Positions 34,201-41,262 of a DNA stretch of 64,000 nucleotides are shown piece after piece; positions within the stretch are counted from its first letter, which is position 1, and every line of letters starts with the position of its first letter. The position numbers and the translations under genes were made by a program. The DNA lies in assembly GCF_900604345.1 (NCBI RefSeq), contig NZ_LR026983.1, forward strand, positions 2,232,001-2,296,000, written 5' to 3'. The notes under the pieces were generated by a model, which was not told where the DNA came from, did no database searches, and saw nothing but the letters and a program-made list of their open reading frames with translations. Origin of the DNA: Maliibacterium massiliense. GTDB lineage: Bacteria; Bacillota; Clostridia; Christensenellales; Maliibacteriaceae.

Positions 34201-34585
34201 GGTATTGATCGTCTCGGCGGGCCTGCTGGCCTTTATCGTGCTGTATAACCTGACCAATATCAACGTCACCGAGCGGCAGCGGGAGATCGCCACCATCAAG
34301 GTGCTGGGCTTCTTTGATAACGAGGTGAGTGCATACATCTACCGCGAGACGGCTATGCTCACCATCATCGGCTGCGCGGTGGGTCTGGCCTTCGGCGTGG
34401 TGCTGCACGGCTTTGTCATCCAGACATGCGAGGTGGATATGGTGATGTTCGGGCGCAATGTGGGCCTGCTAAGCTACCTCTATTCAGCAGGGTTGACGCT
34501 GCTGTTTGCGGTGATCGTCAATCTTGTGATGTACCGCAAGCTGCAGAAGATCGACATGGTGGAATCACTCAAATCCGTAGATTGA
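31217..34585 (+). CDS. FtsX-like ABC permease with a 300-residue extracytoplasmic coiled coil
   Basis: The product is 1,122 residues; GTG 31217 overlaps the ATPase stop (GTGGTAG). Residues 14-36 are the first membrane span. Residues 40-265 are a MacB-type periplasmic domain. Residues about 268-571 are almost pure coiled coil rich in Gln, Asp and Ala (QRQLDDAQRQIDDGQRKIDDG and similar repeats). Three spans of the first FtsX core follow at about 590-715, then a second N-terminal span near 760, a second extracytoplasmic domain, and the last FtsX core (YVVVVLIVSAGLLAFIVLYNLTNINVTERQREIATIKVLGF). It may extend through the cell wall. Confidence 0.9.
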   Translation: MVALHKAFFQEVLRAIRHSMSRFWAIFAIVALGAGFFAGLQASAPDMRITTDAYYDQSNMMDIQLLSTMGFTQDDVEAIARAQGVRAVMPAYSVDAVTRLNDKDEVVRIHSLPAAAKLGEDDPAYMNRPVLVQGRWPKEANECVMGLTSMNKDVLALGDVVTVENKDGSLDDTLEYQAFEIVGFVNSAYYMSFQLGTSTIGSGTLSHFLYVPEEAFITEVYTDMYATIQGAAQEQCFSDGYDQVKDPVKERLEDLAKVREQARFDEIHDDAQGEIDEAWREYDRQKADAQQQLADAQRQLDDAQRQIDDGQRKIDDGRASWQSGKAELARKKQQAASQMDEAQRQIDSGRQQLAQGVADMDLKQKEIDDAYAQIEGPLAQIAQGRQQLALGKQQLDKTKQAIDALSGQIAALKAAGKLDEAAALEAQLAPIQAGYDQGMADYARNLQDLEAQAEPLERVKASLDEGQRQIDEGRATADATRGQLDAAQRELDAQRAQAQAQFGAAERQLDSAKAELDQGERDLAKAREDLQTGRAEYETQKSDAEAELEDGKRQIEDAQKELDKLEKPTWYVLDRQANASFVSMQSDAERIASIASVFPVIFFLVAALVALTTMTRMVEEDRVLIGTYKALGYSGRVIASKYLGYAALASVFGSILGIVIGFKVLPAVVWECYGILYVAPRVINDFHLGIALGAGLASVLCTMIATLAACWATLREEPATLMLPRAPKAGKRILLERIRPLWQRMKFTQKVTARNLFRYKKRLFMTVIGIAGCTALLLTGFGLKDSISDIIHLQFDVVQRYDTTIGVEDGDLQPQVQRMLEDADNFSEIMRASSKTTDIYSDTTSMAAYLFVPERPDQLGDFLNLRTRVSKQAVPFRQDGVLLTEKLAQKLGVGAGDTVRVKNSAGKEVAFTISGVVENYVYHYMYVPPALYRQVTGDAPQYTLIWGKCARADEASRQQLMRDLLANDQVTTAGFNGDIIDTFNNMIKSLNYVVVVLIVSAGLLAFIVLYNLTNINVTERQREIATIKVLGFFDNEVSAYIYRETAMLTIIGCAVGLAFGVVLHGFVIQTCEVDMVMFGRNVGLLSYLYSAGLTLLFAVIVNLVMYRKLQKIDMVESLKSVD

Positions 34586-34607
34586 ACCGTAAAGGTGGGA
34601 AAAAAAC

Positions 34608-35027
34608 GTGGTGAAGCAGCGTGCAGAAACGCCATGGTGGCGCCGCGCGGGCGTGCGCCCCGGCGATTGGGCGCTGCTTGTGCTGCTGGTACTGGGCAGC
34701 GTTGCGCTCTCGTGGTATATGACAGCGCGCCCTGTGCGCGGCGCGCGGCGCGTGGTGGCCACGGTGGACAAAGCCGTGGTGTTTGAGGCGACCATCACGC
34801 CAGGCATGCCCAGCGCGCGCAAGGTAATCCAGGGCGTGGGGGGCAGCAATACCATCATCTGCGGGGCGGACGGCGTGGCGGTGGTGGCGGCGGACTGTCC
34901 GGACGGCGTATGTGTCTCCCAGGGAAAAATCAGCCGCCCGGGCCAGAGCATCGTGTGCCTGCCCCACCATCTGGTGGTGCGCGTGCAGGGCGCAGAAGAA
35001 GCGGAGGTGGATGGCATTGCCCGCTGA
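34608..35027 (+). CDS. NusG domain II-containing membrane protein
   Basis: The product is 139 residues, start GTG 34608 (GTG 34611 also possible) behind AAAGGTGGG. One membrane span at about residues 22-40 leads to an exported NusG-II domain (VDKAVVFEATITPG, NTIICGADGVAVVAADCPDGVCVSQGKISRPGQSIVCLPHHLVVRVQG). In Firmicutes such proteins pair with a Gx transporter, here overlapping by 17 bases, and are often near electron-transport or flavin genes. The precise role is not established. Confidence 0.88.
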   Translation: MVKQRAETPWWRRAGVRPGDWALLVLLVLGSVALSWYMTARPVRGARRVVATVDKAVVFEATITPGMPSARKVIQGVGGSNTIICGADGVAVVAADCPDGVCVSQGKISRPGQSIVCLPHHLVVRVQGAEEAEVDGIAR

Positions 35028-35544
35028 AAGGACGCATCATCGCGCGCACAAGATTGCGCGCCTTGCGATGCTGGCCGCCGTGGCCATGGTGCTGCATCTA
35101 TGCGAAAACCTGCTGCCTCCGCCGGTGGCGGCGTTGCCCATGATCCGGCTGGGGCTCGCCAATATCGTCACGGTCTATCTGCTGCAAAGTGAGGGTCCCC
35201 AATCCGCGTTCGCGGTGATGGCGGTGCGCTGTATCGTCGCGCCGCTGCTGGGCGGCGCGCCCACACAGGTGCTCTACAGCCTGGCGGGGGGCGTGCTGAG
35301 CCTTTGCGTGATGGCGCTATTGCAGCGCATGCCGCGCATCTTCAGTGTGTACGGCGTAAGCATGGCCGGCGCGTTTGCCCACAACGTGGGCCAGCTTTTG
35401 ATGGCGTCGTTTTTGCTTAGCCAGTCGGCCGTGTGGGCTTTTTTGCCCTACATGACGCTGGCAGCCGCGCCCACAGGCCTGCTGGTGGGCGCATGCGCGC
35501 GCCTGCTGGGCAAAAGCGCCGCGCTTGCGGGGCGCAAAGCATAG
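35011..35544 (+). CDS. Gx transporter family protein (Hpre_diP_synt_I)
   Basis: The product is 177 residues from ATG 35011, with GGAGGTGG upstream inside the previous gene. It has about five membrane spans. The family pattern is clear: AMLAAVAMVLHLCENLLPPPVAALPMIRLGLANIVTVYLL, GGAPTQVLYSLAGGVLS, SVYGVSMAGAFAHNVGQLL. It was once annotated as heptaprenyl diphosphate synthase component I and is now regarded as an ECF-like transporter component of unknown substrate. Confidence 0.9.
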   Translation: MALPAERTHHRAHKIARLAMLAAVAMVLHLCENLLPPPVAALPMIRLGLANIVTVYLLQSEGPQSAFAVMAVRCIVAPLLGGAPTQVLYSLAGGVLSLCVMALLQRMPRIFSVYGVSMAGAFAHNVGQLLMASFLLSQSAVWAFLPYMTLAAAPTGLLVGACARLLGKSAALAGRKA

Positions 35545-35807
35545 CCGCGCAGCGCAATGGCGCGGGGAACGCCTGCCAGCGTTTCTTAAAACAAGGGGGA
35601 CACATAGCGTAACCGCAACCTGTGCCGGTGCTACGATGGGATATGCCCTAAGTAAAACGGCGTGCGCATCGGGTGTTGGTATTGCAATTCGCATATGCGG
35701 CCATGAAAGGCTCTTCTATAAACAAAATGGGCGCTGGATACTTCCATCTGCGCAGTGTATACAAAATGCGGCTCAGGACGATCCTGTGCTTGATGCGCTA
35801 TGAAGTG
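35545..35807. other. Gap before the CRISPR remnant
   Basis: No gene or clear leader is seen; the GC drops from about 35650. No cas genes are present on either side. Confidence 0.5.
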
Positions 35808-36274
35808 CTTCAACCTACATATGCCTCGCGGCATGCGACTATATTCCTGGGACGGCAGTTGGATTTCAATTCGCGTATGCGTGGATTGAAATGCGCTCCA
35901 GCTGTCGCAGGCCATGACGTCGTATGCCGCGAGGCGTGCGCGGATTGAAATGAAAATGCGGACACGTTGGGGTTGTCGACCTGGACGTCGCACCTCGCTG
36001 AGGTGCGTGGATTGAAATCGCGACCTGACGGCACAGATCAACAATCAAGTCGCGTCGCACCTCGCACGAAGTGCGCGGATTGAAGTTTGCTTAACACTGC
36101 CGCGCCTCCAGGGTCGTTAAAGTCGCACCCCGCAAGAGGTGTATGGATTGATGTTCCTTGTTTGGCTTTAGGTTGCCCTGCTGAATTTATGGTGCGTGGA
36201 TTGAAGCGTCCAAACATGAACCGTACTTCAGCCCTAATGCGTCGCGCCTCGCATGCGGTGCGCCGGCCCGAAAA
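35808..36274 (+). CRISPR. Decayed type I-C-like CRISPR array with an inverted left end
   Basis: Four 32-33-nt forward repeats of the form GTCGCACCTCGC...GTGCGTGGATTGAAAT lie at 35919-35951, 35987-36018, 36054-36086 and 36122-36154, separated by spacers of exactly 35 nt. A repeat with its 5' half deleted sits at about 36190-36207 and a degenerate terminal one at 36241-36274. At the left end a repeat is in the opposite orientation (35808-35839), followed by a head-to-head fusion ATTTCAAT...ATTGAAAT at 35863-35892. Repeat sequence and ATTGAAAT end match subtype I-C. Repeats differ by several bases each, so the array is probably no longer growing. Confidence 0.88.
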
Positions 36275-36436
36275 TGCCCCGCGCGCGGTTTACCGGATGA
36301 TGATCACCTTGCGCTACCTGCGCCTGCCAAAGTGAAGGTAATATCTGCGCCAGCGGGGAAGTGCTTTTTCAGGCTGCGCTGCAGCGCTGCGCAAAAAAGG
36401 GGCGCCTATGCCAGGAAGCGCTTTTTCTTTGCGTGG

Positions 36437-36450
36437 TTTGCGGGTATAAT
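36437..36450 (+). promoter_or_regulatory. Probable promoter of the PfkB kinase gene
   Basis: TATAAT at 36445-36450 is preceded by TTTGCGGG; no convincing -35 is visible. It lies about 45 bases before the gene's start. Confidence 0.5.
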
Positions 36451-36495
36451 TGCATTACCAAAATATTTCCATAAATCAAAGGAGGGACCCGACGC

Positions 36496-37491
36496 ATGAG
36501 GCAATTTGACGTGGTGGCGCTGGGCGAGGTGCTCATCGACTTTACCCCCACGGCGCAGACGGAGGCGGGGGAGCTGACATTCAAGCGCAACCCGGGCGGC
36601 GCGCCCGCCAACGCGCTGGCCGCGGTGGTGCGGCTGGGGGGCAGGGCGGCCTTCATGGGCATGGTGGGCGCGGAGGACCAGTTCGGCGCCTTTTTAAAGG
36701 ATACGCTGGACCAGGCGGGCATCGACACCCGCGCGCTGAAGTTTACGCACAAGGCCAACACAACGCTCGCGTTCGTGACGCTGGATGCAAGCGGGGACCG
36801 CAACTTCAGCTTTTACCGCAAGCCGGGCGCGGACCTGATGTTCAGCAAGGAGGATATCGACGTATCGCTGATCAAAAACAGCACGTTTTTCCATTTCGGT
36901 TCCCTGTCCATGACAAACGAGCCGGCGCGCAGCGCCACGCTGGAGGCGGCGCGCATCGCCAAAGAGGAGGGCTGCATCATCTCCTACGACCCCAACCTGC
37001 GCCTGCCGCTTTGGCCAAGCATGGCGGCGGCTGTCGAAGGCATGCGCCTGGGCGTCGGCTATGCGGATATCCTGAAGGTATCCGAAGAGGAGATGGAGGC
37101 GCTTACCGGCGAAACCGACCTTTACAAGGGATCGCAGCTGCTTTTTGACCAGGGCCCCAAGCTGGTGCTTGTCACCCTGGGCGCAAAAGGATGCTTCTAC
37201 CGCTTTGCCAGCGGCGATGGCGGCGCGGACGCGGTGGCGCCCTACACCGTGCGCGGCGTGGACGCAACCGGCTGCGGCGACGCCATGGACGGCAGCGTGA
37301 TCTACGCCTTCAGCCGCATGGCGCAGCCGCTGGCGCGCCTGGACCACGATATCCTGCAGGAGGTGTTGGGCTTTGCCAACGCGGTGGCGGGCATCTGCGT
37401 CACGCGGCTGGGAGGCATCCCCGCCATGCCCACATTGCAGGAAGTGGAGGCCTTTCGCAGCAGCACGCCGCGCGGGCCCAAGGCAGTTTAA
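36496..37491 (+). CDS. PfkB-family sugar kinase (fructokinase-like)
   Basis: The product is 331 residues, ATG 36496 with AAAGGAGGG upstream. It phosphorylates a sugar with ATP. The N-terminal substrate-binding signature is DVVALGEVLIDFTP...NPGGAPANALAAVVRLGG. The C-terminal PfkB motif is DATGCGDAMDGSV, with the catalytic Asp in GCGD and the first Gly-Ala replaced by Gly-Cys. This class is usually fructokinase. It stands alone between a promoter and a terminator. Confidence 0.9.
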   Translation: MRQFDVVALGEVLIDFTPTAQTEAGELTFKRNPGGAPANALAAVVRLGGRAAFMGMVGAEDQFGAFLKDTLDQAGIDTRALKFTHKANTTLAFVTLDASGDRNFSFYRKPGADLMFSKEDIDVSLIKNSTFFHFGSLSMTNEPARSATLEAARIAKEEGCIISYDPNLRLPLWPSMAAAVEGMRLGVGYADILKVSEEEMEALTGETDLYKGSQLLFDQGPKLVLVTLGAKGCFYRFASGDGGADAVAPYTVRGVDATGCGDAMDGSVIYAFSRMAQPLARLDHDILQEVLGFANAVAGICVTRLGGIPAMPTLQEVEAFRSSTPRGPKAV

Positions 37492-37507
37492 CAGACCAAC
37501 CAAAGGG

Positions 37508-37538
37508 GGACGCGGCTTTTTCGCGCGTCTCTCTTTTT
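37508..37538 (+). terminator. Terminator of the PfkB gene
   Basis: GACGCG / CGCGTC hairpin (37509-37514 and 37524-37529) followed by TCTCTTTTTT. Confidence 0.75.
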
Positions 37539-37547
37539 TGTGCGAAC

Positions 37548-37576
37548 TTGCTTTTGCGCGGTACTTCCAGTAGAAT
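37548..37576 (+). promoter_or_regulatory. Promoter of the DegV gene
   Basis: TTGCTT (37548-37553), 17 bases, TAGAAT (37571-37576). Confidence 0.65.
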
Positions 37577-37646
37577 AAATAAGAAGTGAGTAAAAAATCA
37601 TTTCGCGGCTTTATTTGCTTTATCCATCATCAACAAGGAGGATTCT

Positions 37647-38519
37647 ATGCGGGATTACATCATCATGACCGATTCTAACACCGAGATCCCCTGGCAATTT
37701 GCCCAGGAAAACGACATCCCGGTTGTTCGGATGCCCTACACCATTGAGGAAAAAGAGTATTTTTATGACCTGGGCGAGCACACGGATTTCAAGGCGTTCT
37801 TTGACAAAATGCGCGGCGGCGTGGTGCCCAAAACGGCCATTTTGCCGCCGCAGTTCTATTTGGACTTTTGGAAGCCCATCCTGGAGCGCGGCCAGGATAT
37901 CCTCTTTATCTGTTTTTCCTCCAAATTGAGCGCCGCCTTCAGCGTCATCCAGATGGCGCGCCAGGAGATATTGGAGGCCTATCCGGAGCGCAAGCTGGAT
38001 CTGGTGGATACCAAGAGCATCTCCATGGGCGCGGGTCTGCTGGTCTATTACGCGGTGCAGATGTACAAGGATGGCAAGGGCCGCGACGAGGTGCGCGCCT
38101 GGCTGGAGGAAAACGCGCCCAAAATGCAGCACTGGTTCGCGGTGGAGGACCTGGTCTATCTCAAGCGCACCGGCCGCGTCTCGCCTACGGCGGCGGCGGT
38201 GGGCACCATGCTGGGCGTCAAGCCCATTCTCTCGGTGGACCAGGAGGGAGCGCTCAAGCCTGTCACCAAGGTCAAGGGCCGCAAAAAGGCCATCCGCTAT
38301 CTGCTGGACCGGCTCGACGCGCTGGTTGAGCATCCAGAGGAGCAGGTCTGCGTGGTGATGCAGGCCGATTGCGCCCAGGACGGCGAGAAGATTAAAGAGG
38401 AGATCGCCCAGAAGCACCCCTTCAAGGAGATCTGGGTGCGCGACGTGGGACCGGTGGTGGGCTCACACGCTGGCCCCGGCACCATTGCGGTGCTGTTCAT
38501 GGGAGGCGAACGCGCATAA
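37647..38519 (+). CDS. DegV family fatty-acid-binding protein
   Basis: The product is 290 residues, ATG 37647 with AAGGAGG 8 bases upstream. The DegV/FakB fold is shown by IIMTDSNTEIP at the start, the ligand-contact region TAILPPQFYLDFW, LFICFSSKLSAAFSV, DTKSISMGAGLLVYYAV and GRVSPTAAAVGTMLGVKPIL. These proteins bind a fatty acid and present it to a FakA kinase; no fakA gene is in the window. Confidence 0.93.
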   Translation: MRDYIIMTDSNTEIPWQFAQENDIPVVRMPYTIEEKEYFYDLGEHTDFKAFFDKMRGGVVPKTAILPPQFYLDFWKPILERGQDILFICFSSKLSAAFSVIQMARQEILEAYPERKLDLVDTKSISMGAGLLVYYAVQMYKDGKGRDEVRAWLEENAPKMQHWFAVEDLVYLKRTGRVSPTAAAVGTMLGVKPILSVDQEGALKPVTKVKGRKKAIRYLLDRLDALVEHPEEQVCVVMQADCAQDGEKIKEEIAQKHPFKEIWVRDVGPVVGSHAGPGTIAVLFMGGERA

Positions 38520-38534
38520 TACGCGGTTGATACA

Positions 38535-38574
38535 AAAAGCCGGGCGGAGAGGTGCCTTTCCGCCCGGCTTTTTT
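38535..38574 (+). terminator. Strong terminator of the DegV gene
   Basis: GCCGGGCGGA / TCCGCCCGGC stem with 10-base loop and six T at 38569-38574. Confidence 0.95.
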
Positions 38575-38870
38575 GTAGACGCCTGGATGGATGCGATGGA
38601 GGGATACGTGCCTTTTATCGCGCCAGACGACAGCGCGCGCATTTTGCACGAACGTGGCCGCTACCTCTGGGGGCAGGCAAGCTGCGGAGGCCTGGGCGTG
38701 GCGCCGCATACCAGCCGCAAAAAACAGCATGGCCGCGCATAGGGCGCAGGGAAACAGGCAGCGCGCAAAGGCGCTGCGGAGGCCTGCAAACGCACCGCGC
38801 GAGCGGGCAGCGCGCCCCCAAAGCATCGGCGCGGATCGGCGCATACTTTTATACGCTTCATTGTACAGCA
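38575..38870. other. Intergenic region with no recognised gene
   Basis: Open frames cross this 296-base stretch on both strands, but none has a ribosome binding site or recognisable protein. No repeat is seen. Confidence 0.5.
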
Positions 38871-38874
38871 AGAA

Positions 38875-38899
38875 ACGCCCGTCTGGTAGCGGACGGGCG
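38875..38899 (-). terminator. Terminator of the second Y-family polymerase gene
   Basis: CGCCCGTC / GACGGGCG hairpin, followed on the minus strand by TTTCTTG. Confidence 0.75.
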
Positions 38900-38914
38900 C
38901 AAAAATGCAGCGCG

Positions 38915-40162
38915 TCATCTCCCCTTGCTCATGTTGGCAAAGGGTTCTTTGTCAAATTTGCCGGCCAGGTCGCGGGAGATATCCCGCTGGTCCAGCAGCG
39001 CGGCGCGCTGCAGCGCATGGTAGCCAAAGCGCCCGCGGATGGCCTGGATGCTGCGCTCCAGCGCCTCTGCGCGGGCGTGCTTATCTATATCCAGCATGCA
39101 CAGCTGCCGCGGCTCCCGCTGGGCATGCAAATTGGCCGTATGGATGCCCAGCGCGCGCACGGGCCGCCCCGTCCAGTGCCGCTCAAAGAGGGCGCAGGCG
39201 CAGTCGGCAAGGTCAAAGGACAGGTCGCTTGGCGCGTGCAGCGTCACCTGGCGCGTCACCGATGAAAGGTCCGCGTAGCGGATCCAGATCACCACGGTGT
39301 GCGCCAGCATCCCGTTGGTGTGCAGGCGCAGCGCTACCGCGTCGGCCAGCACGTAAAAGATGCGGCGCGCCTCCACGGTGCTGGTGATGTCGTAGGGCAG
39401 CGTCATGTTGTGGCCCATCCCCTTGGCGGGCTCCACATAATCCTGCGCGTGCACGGGGGAGGGATCGATGCCGTTGGCGTACTGGTGCAGCAGCAGGCCG
39501 TTTTTGCCCAGCAGCTGCCGCACGTCCTGCGCCTGCATGCGCGCCAGCTGGCCTACGCTTGTCACGCCGATGCGCGAAAGGGTGCGCGTGGTGGCGCGCC
39601 CCGCAAACAGCAGCGCGCCGATGGGCAGAGGCCAGACGATGTCCCGAAACGTGGCGCGGGGGATGCAGGTCACTGCGTCCGGTTTTTTCAAATCGCTGCC
39701 CAACTTGGCCATGGTCTTGTTAAACGAGACGCCCACCGATATGGTCAGCCCCGTCTCCCGCGCCACGCGGGCGCGCAGCGCCTCGGCGATCTGCGCGCCC
39801 GTGCCGAAAAGGTGCTGGCTGCCGGTGACGTCCAGCCAGCACTCGTCCAGGCCGAACGCCTCCACCTGGTCGGTATAGCTGCAGTAGATATCCCGCACCG
39901 CGCGGGAATGCTGCAGGTACAGGTCAAAGTGCGGGGGCAGGATGATCAGCTCCGGGCACTTGCGCCTGGCCTGCCACAGGGTTTCGGCGGTGCGCACCCC
40001 AAAGGACTGCGCAATAGGATTCTTGGCCAGAATGATGCCGTGGCGCGCGGCGCTGGAGCCGCCCACCGCCACGGGCTTGCCGCGCAGATCGGGGCGAGAG
40101 AGCAGCTCCACCGAGGCGTAAAAGCTATTCAGATCGCAGTGCAGGATGATCCGCTCGCCCAT
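38915..40162 (-). CDS. Y-family DNA polymerase (DinB/Pol IV-like), copy 2
   Basis: The product is 415 residues from ATG 40162 (MGERIILHCDLNSFYASVE). Catalytic acids are in HCDLNSFYASVE and GLDECWLD. Other landmarks are ARHGIILAKNP, SVGVSFNKTMAKLGSDLKKP and WPLPIGALLFAGRATTRTLSRIGVTSVGQLA (finger/HhH). It shares the unusual GLDE-x-WLD motif and most landmarks with copy 1 but is clearly diverged. It is monocistronic, with a perfect LexA box 28 bases upstream, so both copies should be induced by DNA damage. Confidence 0.94.
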   Translation of the reverse strand: MGERIILHCDLNSFYASVELLSRPDLRGKPVAVGGSSAARHGIILAKNPIAQSFGVRTAETLWQARRKCPELIILPPHFDLYLQHSRAVRDIYCSYTDQVEAFGLDECWLDVTGSQHLFGTGAQIAEALRARVARETGLTISVGVSFNKTMAKLGSDLKKPDAVTCIPRATFRDIVWPLPIGALLFAGRATTRTLSRIGVTSVGQLARMQAQDVRQLLGKNGLLLHQYANGIDPSPVHAQDYVEPAKGMGHNMTLPYDITSTVEARRIFYVLADAVALRLHTNGMLAHTVVIWIRYADLSSVTRQVTLHAPSDLSFDLADCACALFERHWTGRPVRALGIHTANLHAQREPRQLCMLDIDKHARAEALERSIQAIRGRFGYHALQRAALLDQRDISRDLAGKFDKEPFANMSKGR

Positions 40163-40189
40163 AGGAAAGACACCGCCTTTATCAAATAA

Positions 40190-40201
40190 GAACAACTGTT
40201 C
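40190..40201. promoter_or_regulatory. LexA (SOS) box for dinB copy 2
   Basis: GAACAACTGTTC matches GAAC-N4-GTTC perfectly. It lies just upstream of the minus-strand start. Confidence 0.93.
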
Positions 40202-40270
40202 TCGTATAGTGTAACGCTTTGTGACGATATTGTAAAGAGGGGCGCGCACTTTCGCACAGGGGTTTTTTCG

Positions 40271-40279
40271 TGGTATAAT
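40271..40279 (+). promoter_or_regulatory. Extended -10 promoter of the galU operon
   Basis: TGGTATAAT combines an extended TG with a perfect -10 (40274-40279); the -35 region is poor, as is common for extended -10 promoters. Confidence 0.65.
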
Positions 40280-40354
40280 AAACCATCGCGCCGCGTAGGC
40301 ACAGCATGAAAAACGCCGCGGCAAAAGATCGATTTTAAAAGGAGAACGTTGGTC

Positions 40355-41245
40355 ATGAAAGTACGCAAGGCCGTCATTCCGGCCGCAGGGCTGGGCGTGC
40401 GCTTTTTGCCGGCCACCAAAACGGTGCCCAAGGAGATGCTGCCGATCGTGGACAAGCCCACCATCCAGTACATCGTCGAGGAGGCGGTGCACGCGGGCAT
40501 TGAGGAGATATTGGTGGTGTCCTCGCGCAGCAAAAAGGCGCTGGAGGATTACTTTGACAGCTCGCCGGAGCTTGAACACGAGCTGGAGCAGAAGGGCAAG
40601 GAGGATTTCCTCAAAATGGTGCGGGAGATCTCCGAGATGGTAAATCTACACTTTGTGCGCCAGAAGCACCCGCGCGGGCTGGGGCACGCCATCTACCACG
40701 CCAAAACGTTTGTAGGCAACGAACCCTTTGCGGTGCTGCTGGGGGATGACGTGTTCCACAACCCCGAGGACCCGGTCATCGGCCAGCTGATGCGCTGCCA
40801 TGAGCAGTACGGCTGCTCGGTGCTGGGCGTCAAAGAGGTGCCCAGCGCGCAGATCAGTAAGTACGGCAGCATCGCGCCCACCTGGGAGAAGCGCCCTGTC
40901 TACGGCGTGGGGGACATGGTGGAAAAGCCCGATCCCAAGGACGCCCCCTCCAACGTGGCGGTGCTGGGGCGCTACGTCATCACACCGGATATTTTCGATA
41001 TCCTGGAGCGCACCGCCCCAGGCGTGGGCGGGGAGATTCAGCTGACCGACGCGCTGTGCGCCCAGGCCCGAGAGGGCAGGATGGTGGGCTACCTCTTTGA
41101 AGGCAAGCGCTATGACGCGGGTGATAAACTGGGCTATCTGGAGGCGATCGTGGAGCACGCGCTGATGCGCGAGGACCTGGGCCCCGATTTTGCCGCCTAC
41201 CTCAAGGCGCTGGTGGCCAACGGCATGCAGCCGCCCGCCATGTGA
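40355..41245 (+). CDS. galU: UTP-glucose-1-phosphate uridylyltransferase
   Basis: The product is 296 residues from ATG 40355, with AAAGGAG 10 bases upstream (TTG 40349 is less likely). It makes UDP-glucose from UTP and glucose-1-phosphate for envelope polysaccharide and glycolipid synthesis. The nucleotide-binding motif is PAAGLGVRFLPATKTVPKEMLPIVDKPTIQYIVEEA, then GLGHAIYHAK, LLGDD and the C-terminal GVGGEIQLTDAL...GKRYDAGDKLGYLEA. Length is normal. It leads an operon with mtaD and a propeller protein. Confidence 0.96.
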   Translation: MKVRKAVIPAAGLGVRFLPATKTVPKEMLPIVDKPTIQYIVEEAVHAGIEEILVVSSRSKKALEDYFDSSPELEHELEQKGKEDFLKMVREISEMVNLHFVRQKHPRGLGHAIYHAKTFVGNEPFAVLLGDDVFHNPEDPVIGQLMRCHEQYGCSVLGVKEVPSAQISKYGSIAPTWEKRPVYGVGDMVEKPDPKDAPSNVAVLGRYVITPDIFDILERTAPGVGGEIQLTDALCAQAREGRMVGYLFEGKRYDAGDKLGYLEAIVEHALMREDLGPDFAAYLKALVANGMQPPAM

Positions 41246-41262
41246 AAAGGAGAGATGGAGCA

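Noticed and set aside
32561..34408. 615-codon minus-strand frame opposite the FtsX permease
   Set aside because: Antisense of a well-supported gene; no start signals.
35631..36060. Minus-strand open frames rich in FNPRT/FQSTH-type repeats
   Set aside because: They are translations of CRISPR repeats on the opposite strand.
36241..36274. Counting the last array unit as a full repeat
   Set aside because: Only the first half fits the consensus; the 3' ATTGAAAT is replaced, so it is reported as a degenerate end.
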